NCBI RefSeq assembly: GCF_004379255.2
Contig: NC_056051.1
Span: forward strand, 10,951,968-11,015,967
From: Salvia splendens
Lineage: Eukaryota; Streptophyta; Magnoliopsida; Lamiales; Lamiaceae
Direction: 5' to 3'
Length of the DNA: 64,000 bases
A program made the translations under genes and the position numbers. The notes below the pieces were generated by a model, which was given only the letters and a program-made list of their open reading frames with translations, ran no database searches and had not been told where the DNA came from. Shown piece after piece: positions 1 to 12,035 of this stretch. Position 1 is the stretch's first letter. The number at the start of each line of letters is the position of its first letter.

Positions 1-1135
1 GTCAGTAGCAGGTAAAGACTCCTCCCCAGGTTTTGTGGGAGTGGTCCTCTCCTCTTCACTCAAGATCTCCACGGGATCTGCCTCCGTGTTCGGCTTCGCC
101 TTACTAGCTGCCCACTTCCCTAAGCACCTTTGCGACACCCTCTTCGGCTTCGGCTGTTCTGCCCTAGGGTCGGCCTTCAACACCAACTTCCTCTTGACTG
201 CCTTCGGTTTAGTCACCGGAGGTGCTACTGGTTTTGGTACCTCCGCTCTTGCTTCTGTTTCTTCTGCTTCCACATGCACATCACTCTTCTCTGCCTCTGT
301 CTGGGGGTTTACTGACTCTGGCTCTTTCTCTCCTTCCCTAGCTTGGTTTTCCACCACCTCGTCTACTGGCCGTTCGTCTTGGCCCTCCGAGCGGTTTCCT
401 TCTTTGGCTTCTTCACTCTCTCCTACTGCCCGTGATGCTAGGTCTAGCCCCTCAACCACCACGGCAGTGTCATCTTCCATCCGATTGACATCATCTAAAA
501 TAGCCTGAAATTCCACATCGGTCATTAGGCCCTGCTTCTTGGCCATCTCATTCAGATCTATGTCCCCCCTCGCCACTTCTCGGGGAACGACTTCCGCCGT
601 CAGTGTTTTCTCTGATTCAACTTCTCCCTGTAGGCTCCCCTGTTCCTGACCTTTCCTCGCTTCACGTTCTTCTGAGTCAGAATCATAATGAGCGGAAATG
701 GGGTCAATCTCCATTGAATCACTGTGTTGTGGAGTTTCTGAGGGTTCCGAGGACTTAGGTGGTGCGGTAGTCGATGGAGCTTCTCTTTATGGTGGAATTT
801 AGGAGGAAGTCGCAATGGAGGTGGGGAGTGTTGCTGTAGAGGGCACAATCGGTTCCGAAGGATTTTCTCTGATCACTCTCTCTTGTCCCCCGATTTGACC
901 AAAACCGGCCAGCGTCGCTGACCAATCCCTATTAGGGTCCTGCTGTCGAAGAAACGCCGCCATTGCTTCCAAGGAGACCATTGTTGGCGCTTGAGGAGTC
1001 GGCTTCGATGGTTGCGGTTGCGGTTGTGGGCTCGGCGGCCGTTCTTCCCGCGGCGGTGGTGATTCTGGTTTTTCTTCCCTGCGGGTTGAAGTGGGTTTGA
1101 TTTTTGTTGCCCATGCTTTCTTTCCCTTGGCTTAG
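1..1135 (-). pseudogene. Athila ORF3 (post-integrase ORF), partial, frameshifted
   Basis: This lies downstream of integrase in element orientation, where Athila elements carry an extra ORF of unknown or 'env-like' role. The minus-strand reading after a TAA near 1135 is proline-rich (PPPREERPPSP), then has VSLEAMAAFLRQQDP near 980. After a break near 790-800 it goes on as a long acidic, Glu/Ser-rich stretch, then a basic stretch (KRKLVLKADPR, then QRCLGKWAASKAKP) near 200-90. This matches my memory of the N-terminal part of the 'putative plant transposon protein' family. No convincing ATG precedes the good frame. The C-terminal domain would lie before position 1. Confidence 0.6.
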
Positions 1136-1736
1136 ATCTGTGAAATTTCGGGTATAATGTGGGGGTTGGTGTTTGTGGAGTGACGGTGGAAATTTTGCAG
1201 AGAGAAAAATTGCAGAGTGAAATTGTGAAGTGAAAAATGGGGGAGACGGCTGGTTATGGGTTGGAATAGGGCAGTTGTGGGTTTGCAACCGGTTATAGGC
1301 AGTTCCAAATTGCGTCGTTTTGAGGGAGAGGCGGTTGAGAATACTGACTCCCGATTGGTTGGCGTGTCTACTCTCTCTGCTCACGCGCCCCTTCCAGCCG
1401 CTGCCACCCTGCAAAAGCGGCAAAAAGTCCACAAATTCAAATTCGTCCCTTAATTATTTCCCCCTATATTTTCCTAGATTAGAAAATAGTTAAAATTGGC
1501 ACTTAAATAAAATTGAAGTTGCACCAGATAAGTAACCTCGTGGTCAATGCATACTGTAAAATAATTAAGGCCCGAAAATATTTTTGGATTTTCTAAAATT
1601 TATTTTGCAACCGAAAATTAACTATGTATTTACAATATTTACATTTCTCTTAGGCAATTTGGAACTCTACTTGGCCAGTATATGTAGACTTTCAAAAGAA
1701 TTGGCCCAATGGAATTCCAAATTCCTATCCTACTGG
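1136..1736. other. Spacer between Athila integrase and ORF3
   Basis: About 600 bp without a supported gene. Stop codons are frequent on both strands apart from short open stretches that I judge to be chance. It separates the integrase stop (1737) from ORF3. An internal promoter or splice acceptor for ORF3 could lie here, but none is obvious. Confidence 0.5.
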
Positions 1737-2978
1737 TCAGTATGCGGCTAAAGTATGTGGTTGTAGTGGAATCTCATCCACTACACCCACCTCACTATTC
1801 TCCCTAAATACTTTTAGCCTATGCCCATTCACAACAAAAGGTTCAGAGTTAGAAGGACTCCCTGAAATTTCTACTGCTCCATTGGAACGGAGTGAGGTGA
1901 TGACATAAGGCCCTGTCCATTTCGACTTGAGTTTCCCAGGCATGAGCTTCAGTCTTGACTGGAAAAGTAGTACTTTCTGCCCAACATGGAGATCCTTGGT
2001 CCTCAGATTCCTGTCGTGCCACAATTTTGTTCGCTCCTTGTACCACATGGCTGAGTCGAACGATTCCAATCTGAGTTCCTCCAACTCCTGCAGCTGCAAC
2101 TTCCTTTCCTCTTCGCAGGCTGTAGCATCCATATTCACTTTCTGTACTGCCCAGTATGCCAGTGTTCAATTCCAACCGGTAAATGGCACATCTTCCCAAA
2201 AACGATCCAATACGGGGACATTCCTATGAGGGTCTTGTAGGCTGTACGATAGGCCCATAGAGCATCGTCTAACCTCACACTCCAATCCTTCCTAGAAGGA
2301 TTTACAGTCTTCTCCAGAATCTTCTTTATCTCTCGGTTAGAAATCTCCGCTTGACCATTAGCTTGCGGATGATAGGGGCTCGAAAGTCTATGGCGCACAC
2401 CGTACTTTTTCATTACAGCTTCAATTGTACGGTTACAAAAGTGTGTACCTTGATCAGATATGATCGCCCTCGGAACTCCGAACCGGCTGAAGATCTGACT
2501 CTTTAAGAACTTGGCCACCTCCTTTGCTTTACACGTGCTCGTGGCCTTTGCTTCTATCCATTTGGAAACGTAATCCACCGCGACTAGGATATACAGATTG
2601 CCATAGGATGAAGGAAAAGGCTCCATGAAATCCATTCCCCATATGTCGAACAGCTCACAAACGATGATGGGTACCTGCGGCATTTCATCCCGGGCAGATA
2701 TTCCTCTGGTTAGTTTACAACGTTCACAGCTTCTGCAGAATTCGTATGCATCCTTGTTGAGGGTTGGCCAATAAAAACCGCTATCCAGAATCTTCCTTGC
2801 TGTATTCTTGGACCCAAAATGTCCTCCACACGCTAACGAATGGCAACGGATCAAGACATCCCGCTACTCCCAGTCAGGAATGCACCTCCTTATCACTTGA
2901 TCGGATCCCACTCTCCACAGATAGGGGTCGTCCCAAAAGTAGTATTTTGCTTCACTCTTAATCTTCATTCTTTAGGCC
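1737..2978 (-). pseudogene. Athila integrase (copy A), catalytic core and C-terminal domain
   Basis: Integrase of the Athila element, which would join element cDNA to host DNA. In the block 2135-2854 the HHCC zinc-binding residues are visible near residues 5, 12, 43 and 46. The DDE catalytic residues are D75 (IWGMDF), D134 (SDQGTHF) and E170 (NGQAEISN). A second block (1737-2138, another frame) has the C-terminal domain with VGQKVLLFQSRLKLMPGKL and KWTGPYVI. The two blocks are linked by a frameshift near 2135-2150. An in-frame TAG just upstream of the zinc finger (about 2866) also breaks the frame. There is no chromodomain. The N-terminal edge at 2978 is the copia insertion point, and a further 54-bp piece lies at 12036-12089. 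Confidence 0.9.
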
Positions 2979-4533
2979 TGAAGGGGTTGGTAGCGGAAGC
3001 GTGCAAACAAACGGATCACATAATACGGATCTATTTAGCAGATTAATTAGACAAAATCTATTCACGTAATTATCACATGTATCATGCTCATAACTTGAAT
3101 TACATACATGCTTTAGAACAAATAAATCCTAAAACATGCATACTACGGAGTTAACCAATTTACCTCGTTGATTCTCCAAAGAATCGTCGATTGCCTGCGC
3201 CTTCTCCACGATGATCTTCAATACTAGACCACGGATCTTCTGACTGGTGTCCCGAACTGTATTCCGACATCAGGGTGGGCTGATCTTATCGAAACACTAG
3301 GACTCGAATAAAGAAGACAGAACTTTCTCACGGAGGAGGAGCTGAAGAACTCACGGAGGAAAATTCTTCAAGAAAATCGTTCCTCACTCAAAATATGAGG
3401 GTGGACGAAAATTTCATAATGAAATTCATCATCAATTTCTGTCTCATTTATTCTCCTATTTATAATAGTTCATATTGGGCCCAGTCAGGGATCTATGGAA
3501 GGTTTTGGATATGGCCTCACCCAATTAGTTTTTTCCTAATTAAATTGAACCCACAATTTAATACAAGCTTATATTGGAATATTACGAGCAGCCACTACAG
3601 AAGTAATATTGAACTCCCCATCCAAATCCGAAATTACAAGTAATCCGGGTTTCCACTTTATTTATTATTTATTTCCCGCGCTTAAGATAGAAATGTCCAT
3701 TAATTAATTAAAGTCTGCTATGGACTTAATTAATTAACATCTTATTAATTCCAAGAGTGGACTTAGCAAGAAACACTTATTTATTATTCATAGAGTAATA
3801 AAACTCCAACTGGCCAGTTTCCGAATAATAAAACCTTGTTCAATCTCCTCTTGAGGACATTATCAAACGAGACTCACCTCGCGCACTGATTCATCATAAT
3901 AGCAATCCTAGCATCAGCTAGATAATGATCACCACTACCCAATATACCTGGATCGTTGGGTGACGAAAAACCCGCACCTTTGGTAAGTCAAAGTAGTAGA
4001 TACTCAATATCGTATGCTCAAAGCTAACGTACATTGATTAAGAAATAGATATTTATCAAGACCTCGTCTTTCAGTAGATAGCATAAAGACACGTCTTGCT
4101 GTTAGATCCATTCAGTGCTATACCACACCAACGTCATCTTATTTCAATAAGACTTAGAAATAATCGGATTGACATTGCAACCTTTCACGATAGGTAGCCA
4201 AAACCTATCTAGGTTGTGAAATTCTTCTTTTTCTTTTGCAAAGCATTGCATAGAACCGACTGTAGTTACCTTAAAGTGGACGACGCCCACAACCAGTCTA
4301 CTAAGCAATAGACTTAGGCTTTATTTACTTCTTATGCATTTAAATGTTTATAAAACATCTTATAAACGCAAAAGTAAACACAATGTAATAATATACTGAT
4401 TCTATTCGTGCAAACTGCTCGAATAATACTGGATCGGGTTAAAGTGGATTGTAGAGTTTTTCCGTATACAAGCAAAATTCCTATTCATGCGAATGTGCTC
4501 GAAACATGCTTTTCAGTATACTAAACCCTAACA
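2979..4533 (-). repeat. 3' LTR of copia-like element, copy A
   Basis: 1,555 bp, TGAAGGGG...CCTAACA on the plus strand. It aligns along its full length with 10482-12035 and with 56595-58148. Scattered substitutions separate it from the right LTR, for example in the runs starting near 3045, 3150 and 3510. A minus-strand TATA box (TATAAATAGGAG) lies at 3453-3464. A plus-strand ORF of 82 codons (3395-3643) recurs in the other LTRs but looks like chance. Confidence 0.92.
3453..3464 (-). promoter_or_regulatory. TATA box of copia-like LTR
   Basis: TATAAATAGGAG on the minus strand, the same direction as the element. It is conserved at 10956-10967 and 57069-57080 and in diverged form near 21061. It is the likely U3 promoter core. 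Confidence 0.55.
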
Positions 4534-4545
4534 ATCTCCCACTTA
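4534..4545 (-). other. Polypurine tract of copia-like element
   Basis: The minus strand reads AAGTGGGAGATT directly against the LTR start TGTTAGGG, the usual plant copia arrangement for plus-strand priming. A second near-identical motif lies at about 4586-4600. Confidence 0.75.
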
Positions 4546-7500
4546 TACTCAAAACATGCTTTCGAGTATACCCACTGCCAAAAATTCTCCCACTTATACA
4601 CAAAGCAGGTATTGGAGCTAGATATATCGAACTACCACTCATTTCACTTCATGTTTGAAACATGTTGCCACAAAGACAATTTCTGTGAAAAATCTGCTTG
4701 GTTGTTTTCTGATAATATCTTTTGTGTCACTATGTCTTTGCTGCGTTCTTGATCTTTAATTAATTTCTTCTCTCTATGTGATTGCTTAGCTTATGATCTC
4801 GTGTTCCTCTTGAGTTAGCCTGTGCTAGCGTAAAAATACTCATAGGCATACTCAAACTTACGATCAAAGCTACTAGGAGTATACTCCTAATGTAAACACA
4901 TAAACTGAAGATGACTTACTCGATCACTGATTAGTCATAAGGCTTGGTCAGTGTAACCCTAAGGACATTACATGAATGACTGGTAAACTAGAATATAGCG
5001 ATTAGTCTTTCTCAAGTACTATGGTATATTCATTACCTCAATCAAAGTCCTTTGCCATGGTTAATATGATATATACTTGCTATGCAAAAGCACAACTAAT
5101 ATCAAACTTAGTACACATCATAGCATACATGAGACATCTATCTGCAGAACTAGTCTCATAATTCTTGTTCTCACTAAGCGTCAAACGACACTTGACTAGA
5201 GACAAGACAATTCCATCTTGAAAGGTAAAAACCTTTTCATGGAATTTCCAATGCTAAAATGTTCCAAGCTATGTATAGATATAGGATTCCTAAGAGAATC
5301 TGAACATTCTTTCTAGCAATCTTAAATACTTAGATGCTTAGAATGTAATTAGTTTCTCTTAAATCCTTTATCTTAAACTGGGTAGACAACCAGTTTCCTA
5401 CGCTAGATGCCAATCTTAGTTGTTTGCAACTTTTATAGATTTCATCATCGTAGAGTACCAATAATACCATATTTAATGCACTTTCAACTTCCTTGTGCTT
5501 ACAACACATTTAAGGGCACATGTCAAATTTCAAACATTTGACAATCTTGCTAAAACACGTATACTCTGACTTAGACGCTTGCCAAAGACCACAAAGGTCT
5601 TCATAAGCTTCCAATCATATGTTTCTTGCCCTTTATTACATACCCATTAGGATGTCCCATGTAGATGATTTCCTCAAAACTTCTATTAATAGAAAGTTGT
5701 CTTGACAATCATCATACATACATTCTAATTTATGTAAGTTTCGAAAGACAATAGGATCGAACAAATTTTGGCACAACGACAACGAGAAGATGATATTTCT
5801 CTTTGGGCATAGCCCATTGTCATTGTCTAGCCATTTGAGATCCACGTTTACACTTGCAAATGTACTAGCTCCCACTAACTGACACAACCTGTAGGTAGTA
5901 TTGCAAGTCTTGTAAAACATGCTGTCTATCTAAGATTGTAGTTTGGAATCTATCACCTTTCCAAGGATGAATATCCAAATGAACCAATTATACATTGTAG
6001 TTAAAGGGATTATGTTCAAGTTAATCTAAGACCGAGTCTTTTGACACTCTTAGATCCATGAACTTGTCATGTTCCTGGGAACGCTCCCACTACGACATGG
6101 TTCTAACAATCTTAGGTGTTGAAGTTGATTTTATTAGTGCAAAAGTTTCTAACGGTATTATTCCTTGGTAACATGGAAAAGCCGATATCTCTCTTTTTGA
6201 GAATTATCACGTTGTTAGGCTTGTAGTTCATCTCTTGATCTTCATACAAGAATTGTATCTTTGAAGATTACAGAACTCATAATCTTACATCATCTGGGAC
6301 AATCTTAAACATACCTCAGTACTCAACTCCAATTACTTTGATACCTTTTCCAACATGCGTTGGAACAACATTACACTTTGAGATGTGCTAGACTAAAGTC
6401 GCTCTAGTCCACAATTCGTGTTTTGTAGAAGGTACTGATGCTGGTAGTTTCTTTAAGGTGTATCTCGTTATATCTAACGTTTATCCCATCAATGATAAGA
6501 TTTTCATGAGTACAACTCATCACTTAATCAAACTTGTCTTAGAAAGACTTCGATTCCTTCTTACATAACTATCCAATTCTTTGAAAGAATGCTTGGATTC
6601 GTTAATAGAGATTAGACTCCCACTACTGATCATAAAGTTTTGCTCGTCTTCTTATTGGTGTAAACCATTGAGACTTGCTTGTCTTTCTATGTCGCACTTC
6701 TATAAGTATCCTGAATCAAATGATTCTAACTCATAGTGCATCAGACAGACATTTTCTACTTTCAAGCTATTTAACAAATTGTTAAAATCTTGATAGTCTT
6801 AGATCAGTTTGAACAATAACTAAATATTTTCTTGGCCTTAAGACTAAGAGCCATAAATACTTTATCATTCATTGTTTAAGAAGTTGATGTGTTGTTTAAT
6901 ACTCAATCTTGTTGCATCTATATTGTTTCAATACTATGATGCCTTAAACATCAACCATAAAACAATAATTGAGCATTAACAGCTCCCACTGCAACAAAGA
7001 GCCTATATGGATCAAGATCTCTTACTTAGAAGTGCATTTTCAAGTAAGTCATTGTCCTTCTTGTAAAGAGGTCAATCTAACTTACAAAACATCTTCACTC
7101 GCTTTAAACAAACTTTGATGACAATTCAGGCTCTCCCATTTCCATATCTAGTCTTTTGTTCAAATGAACTAGGACATAGGAAAAATATAGCCTATACGAA
7201 TTCGTCATCTACCATGTTACTTTCCTCTAACAGTAATATAATGACTAATATTCTGAAGGTTTTCTACTTTTCGGTTAAACCTTCTTTTAGTCATTTCTTA
7301 TTACTCAAGGCGATGACTTGAGTCAGAAACTATTTGAGTGATCAAAAGATTCCTCAAAATATTCTGTCCATTTAGGATATTCCAATCGAATCATCTTGAT
7401 AGATTCTATTGATATCCATCTTTCATCGTCACTAACCAAGACTTGTCATGCTACTTAAAAGAAAATAGCTTGACCTTATTCCTCAAAGAACTTGTCAAGT

Positions 7501-8000
7501 ACATGCAAAAAACATTCTCGAACAATCTTCGTAGAATTATGTCGAGGAAATGGAGGACATGAATTATTGAGTATAAACTCCCAGTTTTAGCGATGAGAAT
7601 CTTATCCATTTACATTTCCAGTCCACATAATTTTGGCATTCGAGTTTATTCCATTAAGATCGCAGACAAAATATGAATGACATAATGAAGATTTGGCAAA
7701 TAAACTTATTATCACATACTTATGCTCAATACATAATCGCAAATAACCACAAAACAATTATGTATCTTGCAACTGTAAATTAAAATTTTGTACCCTCCAG
7801 AGGAAGTCAATACGCATTAAAATCTTACAATTTTACTGGTCACAACACCGACGAATAGTCCAGAGACCACAGAGTGGCATGGCCGCCTAATGTTGCCTAA
7901 GCAAGACCACCGAATTTAGCATTACAGAGTCTCATTTCTACAACACACTCCCATAACAATGCTCATGTGCTGCTAACAAGATCAAGCTCTCTCATAAATT
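4546..8000. other. Copia-like interior, part 1: non-coding with scattered PPT-like motifs
   Basis: About 3.5 kb of AT-rich sequence with no ORF I can relate to any copia protein. On the minus strand a short purine motif GTGGGAGC/T recurs at 4586-4600, 5868-5875, 6083-6090, 6615-6623 and 6983-6990, each resembling the PPT beside the 3' LTR. Sireviruses are known to multiply their PPT upstream of the 3' LTR. The stretch from 4900 is repeated almost unchanged from 51019. Confidence 0.6.
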
Positions 8001-8031
8001 CTGTGTGAACTTCTAAATCTCGCAGTTTCGT

Positions 8032-8173
8032 AGGATTATTGTCCCCACAGAGCAGGTGGCGATAATATTGGAAACCACATTCTAGGTCATACTATTTATT
8101 TTTAGAAGTCCGCCCTCATGAACTCGCTATTTCTTAGGATTATTGTCCCCACAGAGCAGGTGGCGATAATATT
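8032..8173. repeat. Paired 38-bp direct repeat with hairpin potential
   Basis: The segment starting AGGATTATTGTCCCCACAG occurs at 8032-8069 and again at 8136-8173, identical as far as I can compare. Each is close to self-complementary (ATTATTG..CCCAC opposite GTGGCGATAAT). Both are kept in copy B at 54142-54179 and 54247-54284. Confidence 0.75.
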
Positions 8174-8389
8174 AGAAAAAAGCTTCATAAATTGCAGACC
8201 AATTGATGGAGACCATATACAACGCACTTGTTGTAATTATCGCTTAGATATTTTATATGGTTTTTGCATAATTATCACATAAGCAGATAAGACAGATAAT
8301 CCACTTAAAATAGATAAATACCTAATAAACAGATAATTTCATTTAATGCATGGCATTTAAACACGCTGGATAATTAACGACATTATTTA

Positions 8390-9540
8390 ATCTATTCTAG
8401 GGGGATTCAATTAGGATTTATCAAGATAGTGTTGACTATCTAAATCCACTTAGGATTATTCTAGATTTTATTTCGATAAAATCTAATCCTTCAACTCAAG
8501 ATAATGTTGATCTAGGATTATCTTTATTTAAATCGTTCTAGGATATTACTAGATAGAAACGATTCCATCATAATCCATACGATGAATAAAATCCAATCAA
8601 CCTAGATTTATACAAATCTTTAATTCTATTTAGAATAGATGTCTAGAATATATCAAACATTACTTAGGATTTCTTAGATAAATAAGTTTATCTGAATCCA
8701 ATTAAATAAGGATTTTCTCATATATTATCTTTATCCCAATCTATCTAGGATATAATCCATAAGATAAGGATAACTTGGATTAATGTTTATTTTAATCCAT
8801 CTAAGATTTGTCTTAATAGAATTAAATCTATTCAAATCTATAGGATAAAATAAATTAATATAAATATTAATCCTAATCCATCTAGGATTTATTCTTGGAG
8901 TTAATCCATATAAATCCAAAGAATTAGATAATATTATATTATAATTATTCATATCTATCTTAGATTTATCTAGGAACAAATCCATACAAATCTATAAGAA
9001 TAAAATATTATATTATCACTATCCAAATCCAACTAGAATTATTATCTATGAGTAAATTCATATAAATTCACAGGATAAGAATAAAATAATATTATCATTA
9101 TCTAAATCCATCTAGGAAATATCTAGGAATAAATCCATTTTAATCCATAGGATATAGATAAATGATTAGATTATTATTTTCCAAATATAACTAGGATTTT
9201 ATCCAGGAATAAAATCCATATAAATCCAATAAATAAGGAAAGAATCTAATTAATCCATCATTTGATATTAAATCAAATCTCATATAATATATATAATTCA
9301 CAAAAGATATATTCAAATCTTATCACCATATTTATCTTGAATCTAGATGAATATTAGGAAACTATTAAATTATTCTCATCCATATCATCTAGGAATAAAA
9401 TAATATTATTTATTTCCATAGATATAGATAATAATATAAATATTCCTAAAATCTAGGCAAATCTTCCAAAAAGATTTTATTTCCCTTAAATAATAATATT
9501 TTAATAATATCTTTTAATAAAATAATTAAATCATCATTAA
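8390..9540. repeat. Copia-like interior, part 2: AT-rich degenerate repeat domain
   Basis: About 1.15 kb of very AT-rich sequence in which variants of AATCCATCTAGGATTTAT recur irregularly many times, with spacers rich in TAAATA. It is kept in copy B (54500-55660). No coding signal is seen; an 84-codon minus ORF at 8731-8985 is built from the repeat itself (low-complexity I/N/L). Confidence 0.6.
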
Positions 9541-9544
9541 AATA

Positions 9545-10320
9545 ATCCTCCATCGTTATCTCATCGTACGAGGTTCGCACGAACGATGAACGATGAACGA
9601 CGAAAGTCCGACGAGTTCGTCGTCGGATCACGACGCACCCAGCGTCTCGGCACCAACGCGCAGGGGGCGCGCCAGCGTCTCGGCCAGGTGACTCGTAGGG
9701 TGGCTCGGTTCCTCGGCCAGCCCGTCGCCTCCGTCTTCGGCCAGCGTCGCGCACAAGGCGCAGATGCTCTCGGCCGTCTCGACCATCGGGTGCCGACGTA
9801 TCTAGCCAGGCATCTCGACGGATGGCGCTGGCTCTCGGTCAGCGCCTCGCTACCCGTCTCGGCCTATCTGGCTCGTCGGGCGACGCGTGCTCTCGGCCAG
9901 GAGCTTGCGCGGTGGCGCAGCTCCTCTCGGCCATCAGCTTGTCGTCGTCTCGGCTCTCCCGAGCCACGATGCTCCCACTCATGCGGCACAAGTCGCGCCA
10001 GTCGGCGCGCACGTCTCGACCAGTGGCTTGGAGCTTCATCTCGGTCCTTCCGCCTAGGGTTTGGGCTCTCGGTGCCTCAGTGTCTCGGCCAGTTCTCGGT
10101 CGAACCGCCGCACCGTGCCAGCCTCCGTGTCGATCTCGACGCGGGTTCGTCTGGGGCGTGCGGTCTCGACCGGCGGCGCGCACGAGCCCTCACTCGTCTG
10201 CGTGTCGTCCCGTGATCGTAGCTCCCCTGCTCCCACTGTCTCGACATCCCTATTTCAATCGCGCGTGGCGCGATCCGCCTCGGCGCGAACGCCGACGGAT
10301 CGCACGTCTCGTACTATCGA
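9545..10320. repeat. Copia-like interior, part 3: GC-rich island with degenerate CTCGGCCAG motif
   Basis: About 780 bp of strongly GC-rich sequence between the AT-rich domain and the PBS. Variants of (G)TCTCGGCCAG recur more than fifteen times. Several ORFs of 60-209 codons appear in different frames on both strands. Their low-complexity R/S/A-rich composition and the absence of any Gag motif suggest they are products of base composition. It is conserved in copy B at 55660-56430. Position just after the PBS corresponds to the leader/gag region of an autonomous element. Confidence 0.6.
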
Positions 10321-10467
10321 AAAATTCAAGTTCCTTGATTCGATAGTTCTTGAGTTCATCATGCATAAAAATTAAACAAAACACCAAGAACATGCTTCGC
10401 AATCAATTAACGCATGCATACATGAATTTCGCGAAATTTAAATCCAAATAATCTGAGCCAAAGACTG

Positions 10468-10479
10468 GCTCTGATACCA
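10468..10479 (-). other. Primer binding site, initiator tRNA-Met type
   Basis: The minus strand reads TGGTATCAGAGC (extending to CA), two bases from the 5' LTR end. This is the common plant copia/chromovirus PBS. Confidence 0.85.
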
Positions 10480-10481
10480 AT

Positions 10482-12035
10482 TGAAGGGGTTGGTAGCGGA
10501 AGCGTGCAAACAAACGGATCACATAATACGGATCTATTTAGCAGATTATTTAGACAAAATCTATTCGCGTAATTATCACATGTATCATGCTCATAACTTG
10601 AATTACATACATGCTTTAGAACAAATAAATCCTAAAACATGCATACTACGGAGTTAGCCAATTTACCTCGTTGATTCTCCAAAGAATCGTCGATTGCTTG
10701 CGCCTTCTCCACGATGATCTTCAATACTAGACCACGGATCTTCTGACTGGTGTCCCGAACTGTATTCCGACATCAGGGTGGGCTGATCTTATCGAAACAC
10801 TAGGACTCGAATAAAGAAGACAGAACTATCTCACGGAGGAGGAGCTGAAGAACTCACGGAGGAAAATTCTTCAAGAAAATCGTTCCTCACTCAAAATATG
10901 AGGGTGGACGAAAATTTCATAATGAAATTCATCATCAATTTCTGTCTCATTTATTCTCCTATTTATAATAGTTCATATTGGGCCCAGTCAGGGATCTATG
11001 GAAGGTTTTGGATATGGGCTCACCCAATTAGCTTTTTCCTAATTAAATTGAACCCACAATTTAATACAAGCTTATATTGGAATATTACGAGCAGCCACTA
11101 CAGACGTAATATTGAACTCCCCATCCAAATCCGAAATTACAAGTAATCCGAGTTTCCACTTTATTTATTATTTATTTCCCGCGCTTAAGATAGAAATGTC
11201 CATTAATTAATTAAAGTCTGTTATGGACTTAATTAATTAACATCTTATTAATTCCAAGAGTGGACTTAGCAAGAAACACTTATTTATTATTCATAGAGTA
11301 ATAAAACTCCAACTGGCCAGTTTCCGAATAATAAAACCTTGTTCAAGCTCCTCTTGAGGACATTATCAAACGAGACTCACCTCGCGCATGATTCATCATA
11401 ATAGCAATCCTAGCACCGCTAGATAATGATCACTACTACCCAATATACCTGGATCGTTGGGTGACGAAAAACCCGCACCTTTGGTAAGTCAAAGTAGTAG
11501 ATACTCAATATCGTATGCTCAAAACTAACGTACATTGATTAAGAAATAGATATTTATCAAGACCTCGTCTTTCAGTAGATAGCATAAAGACACGTCTTGC
11601 TGTTAGATCCATTCAGTGCTATACCACACCAACGTCATCTTATTTCAATAAGGCTTAGAAATAATCGGACTGACATTGCAACCTTTCACGATAGGTAGCC
11701 AAAACCTATCTAGGTTGTGAAATTCTTCTTTTTCTTTTGCAAAGCATTGCATAGAACCGACTATAGTTACCTTAAAGTGGACGACGCCCACAACCAGTCT
11801 ACTAAGCAAAAGACTTAGGCTTTATTTACTTCTTATGCATTTAAATGTTTATAAAATATCTTATAAACGCAAAAGTAAACACAATGTAATAATATACTGA
11901 TTCTATTCGTGCAAACTGCTCGAATAATACTGAATCGGGTTAAAAGTGGATTGTAGAGTTTTTCCGTATACAAGCAAAATTCCTATTCGTGCGAATGTGC
12001 TCGAAACATGCTTTTCAGTATACTAAACCCTAACA
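10482..12035 (-). repeat. 5' LTR of copia-like element, copy A
   Basis: 1,554 bp, TGAAGGGG...CCTAACA on plus, followed by GGGCC (target site). Where left and right LTRs of copy A differ (for example near 10548, 10646 and 11015), the copy B LTR at 56595-58148 agrees with this one. It therefore represents the same insertion. Confidence 0.92.

Larger units (their letters stand above)
2979..12035 (-). mobile_element. Non-autonomous Ty1/copia-type LTR element inserted in Athila integrase (copy A)
   Basis: A complete 9,057-bp element with two LTRs of about 1.55 kb (2979-4533 and 10482-12035), ends TG...CA, and flanking 5-mers AGGCC/GGGCC (one mismatch). In minus orientation a PBS matching initiator tRNA-Met (TGGTATCAGAGC) follows the 5' LTR after two bases, and a purine tract (AGTGGGAGATTG) precedes the 3' LTR. 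The roughly 5.9-kb interior has no gag, protease, integrase, RT or RNase H ORF. It would depend on a helper. PBS, PPT and repeated PPT-like motifs suggest a Sirevirus-like parent, which is inference. The insertion interrupts the Athila integrase N-terminus. Confidence 0.88.

Noticed and set aside
35..508. 157-codon plus-strand ORF
   Set aside because: Low-complexity S/F/L-rich shadow of the acidic Athila ORF3 read on the other strand.
3395..3643. 82-codon ORF present in three LTRs
   Set aside because: It shares LTR sequence, has no recognisable motif, and runs against the element's own transcription.
8032..8173. CRISPR-like repeat-spacer unit
   Set aside because: Only two copies in a plant retroelement, no array and no cas genes.
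8731..8985. 84-codon minus ORF identical in both copies (54843-55097)
   Set aside because: Built from the AT-rich repeat, low complexity, and identical only because the block is duplicated.
9586..10346. Long plus-strand ORFs (209 and 174 codons) in the GC-rich island
   Set aside because: Overlapping frames on both strands with R/S/A-rich repeats reflect GC content; copy B changes their lengths by indels and no domain is visible.
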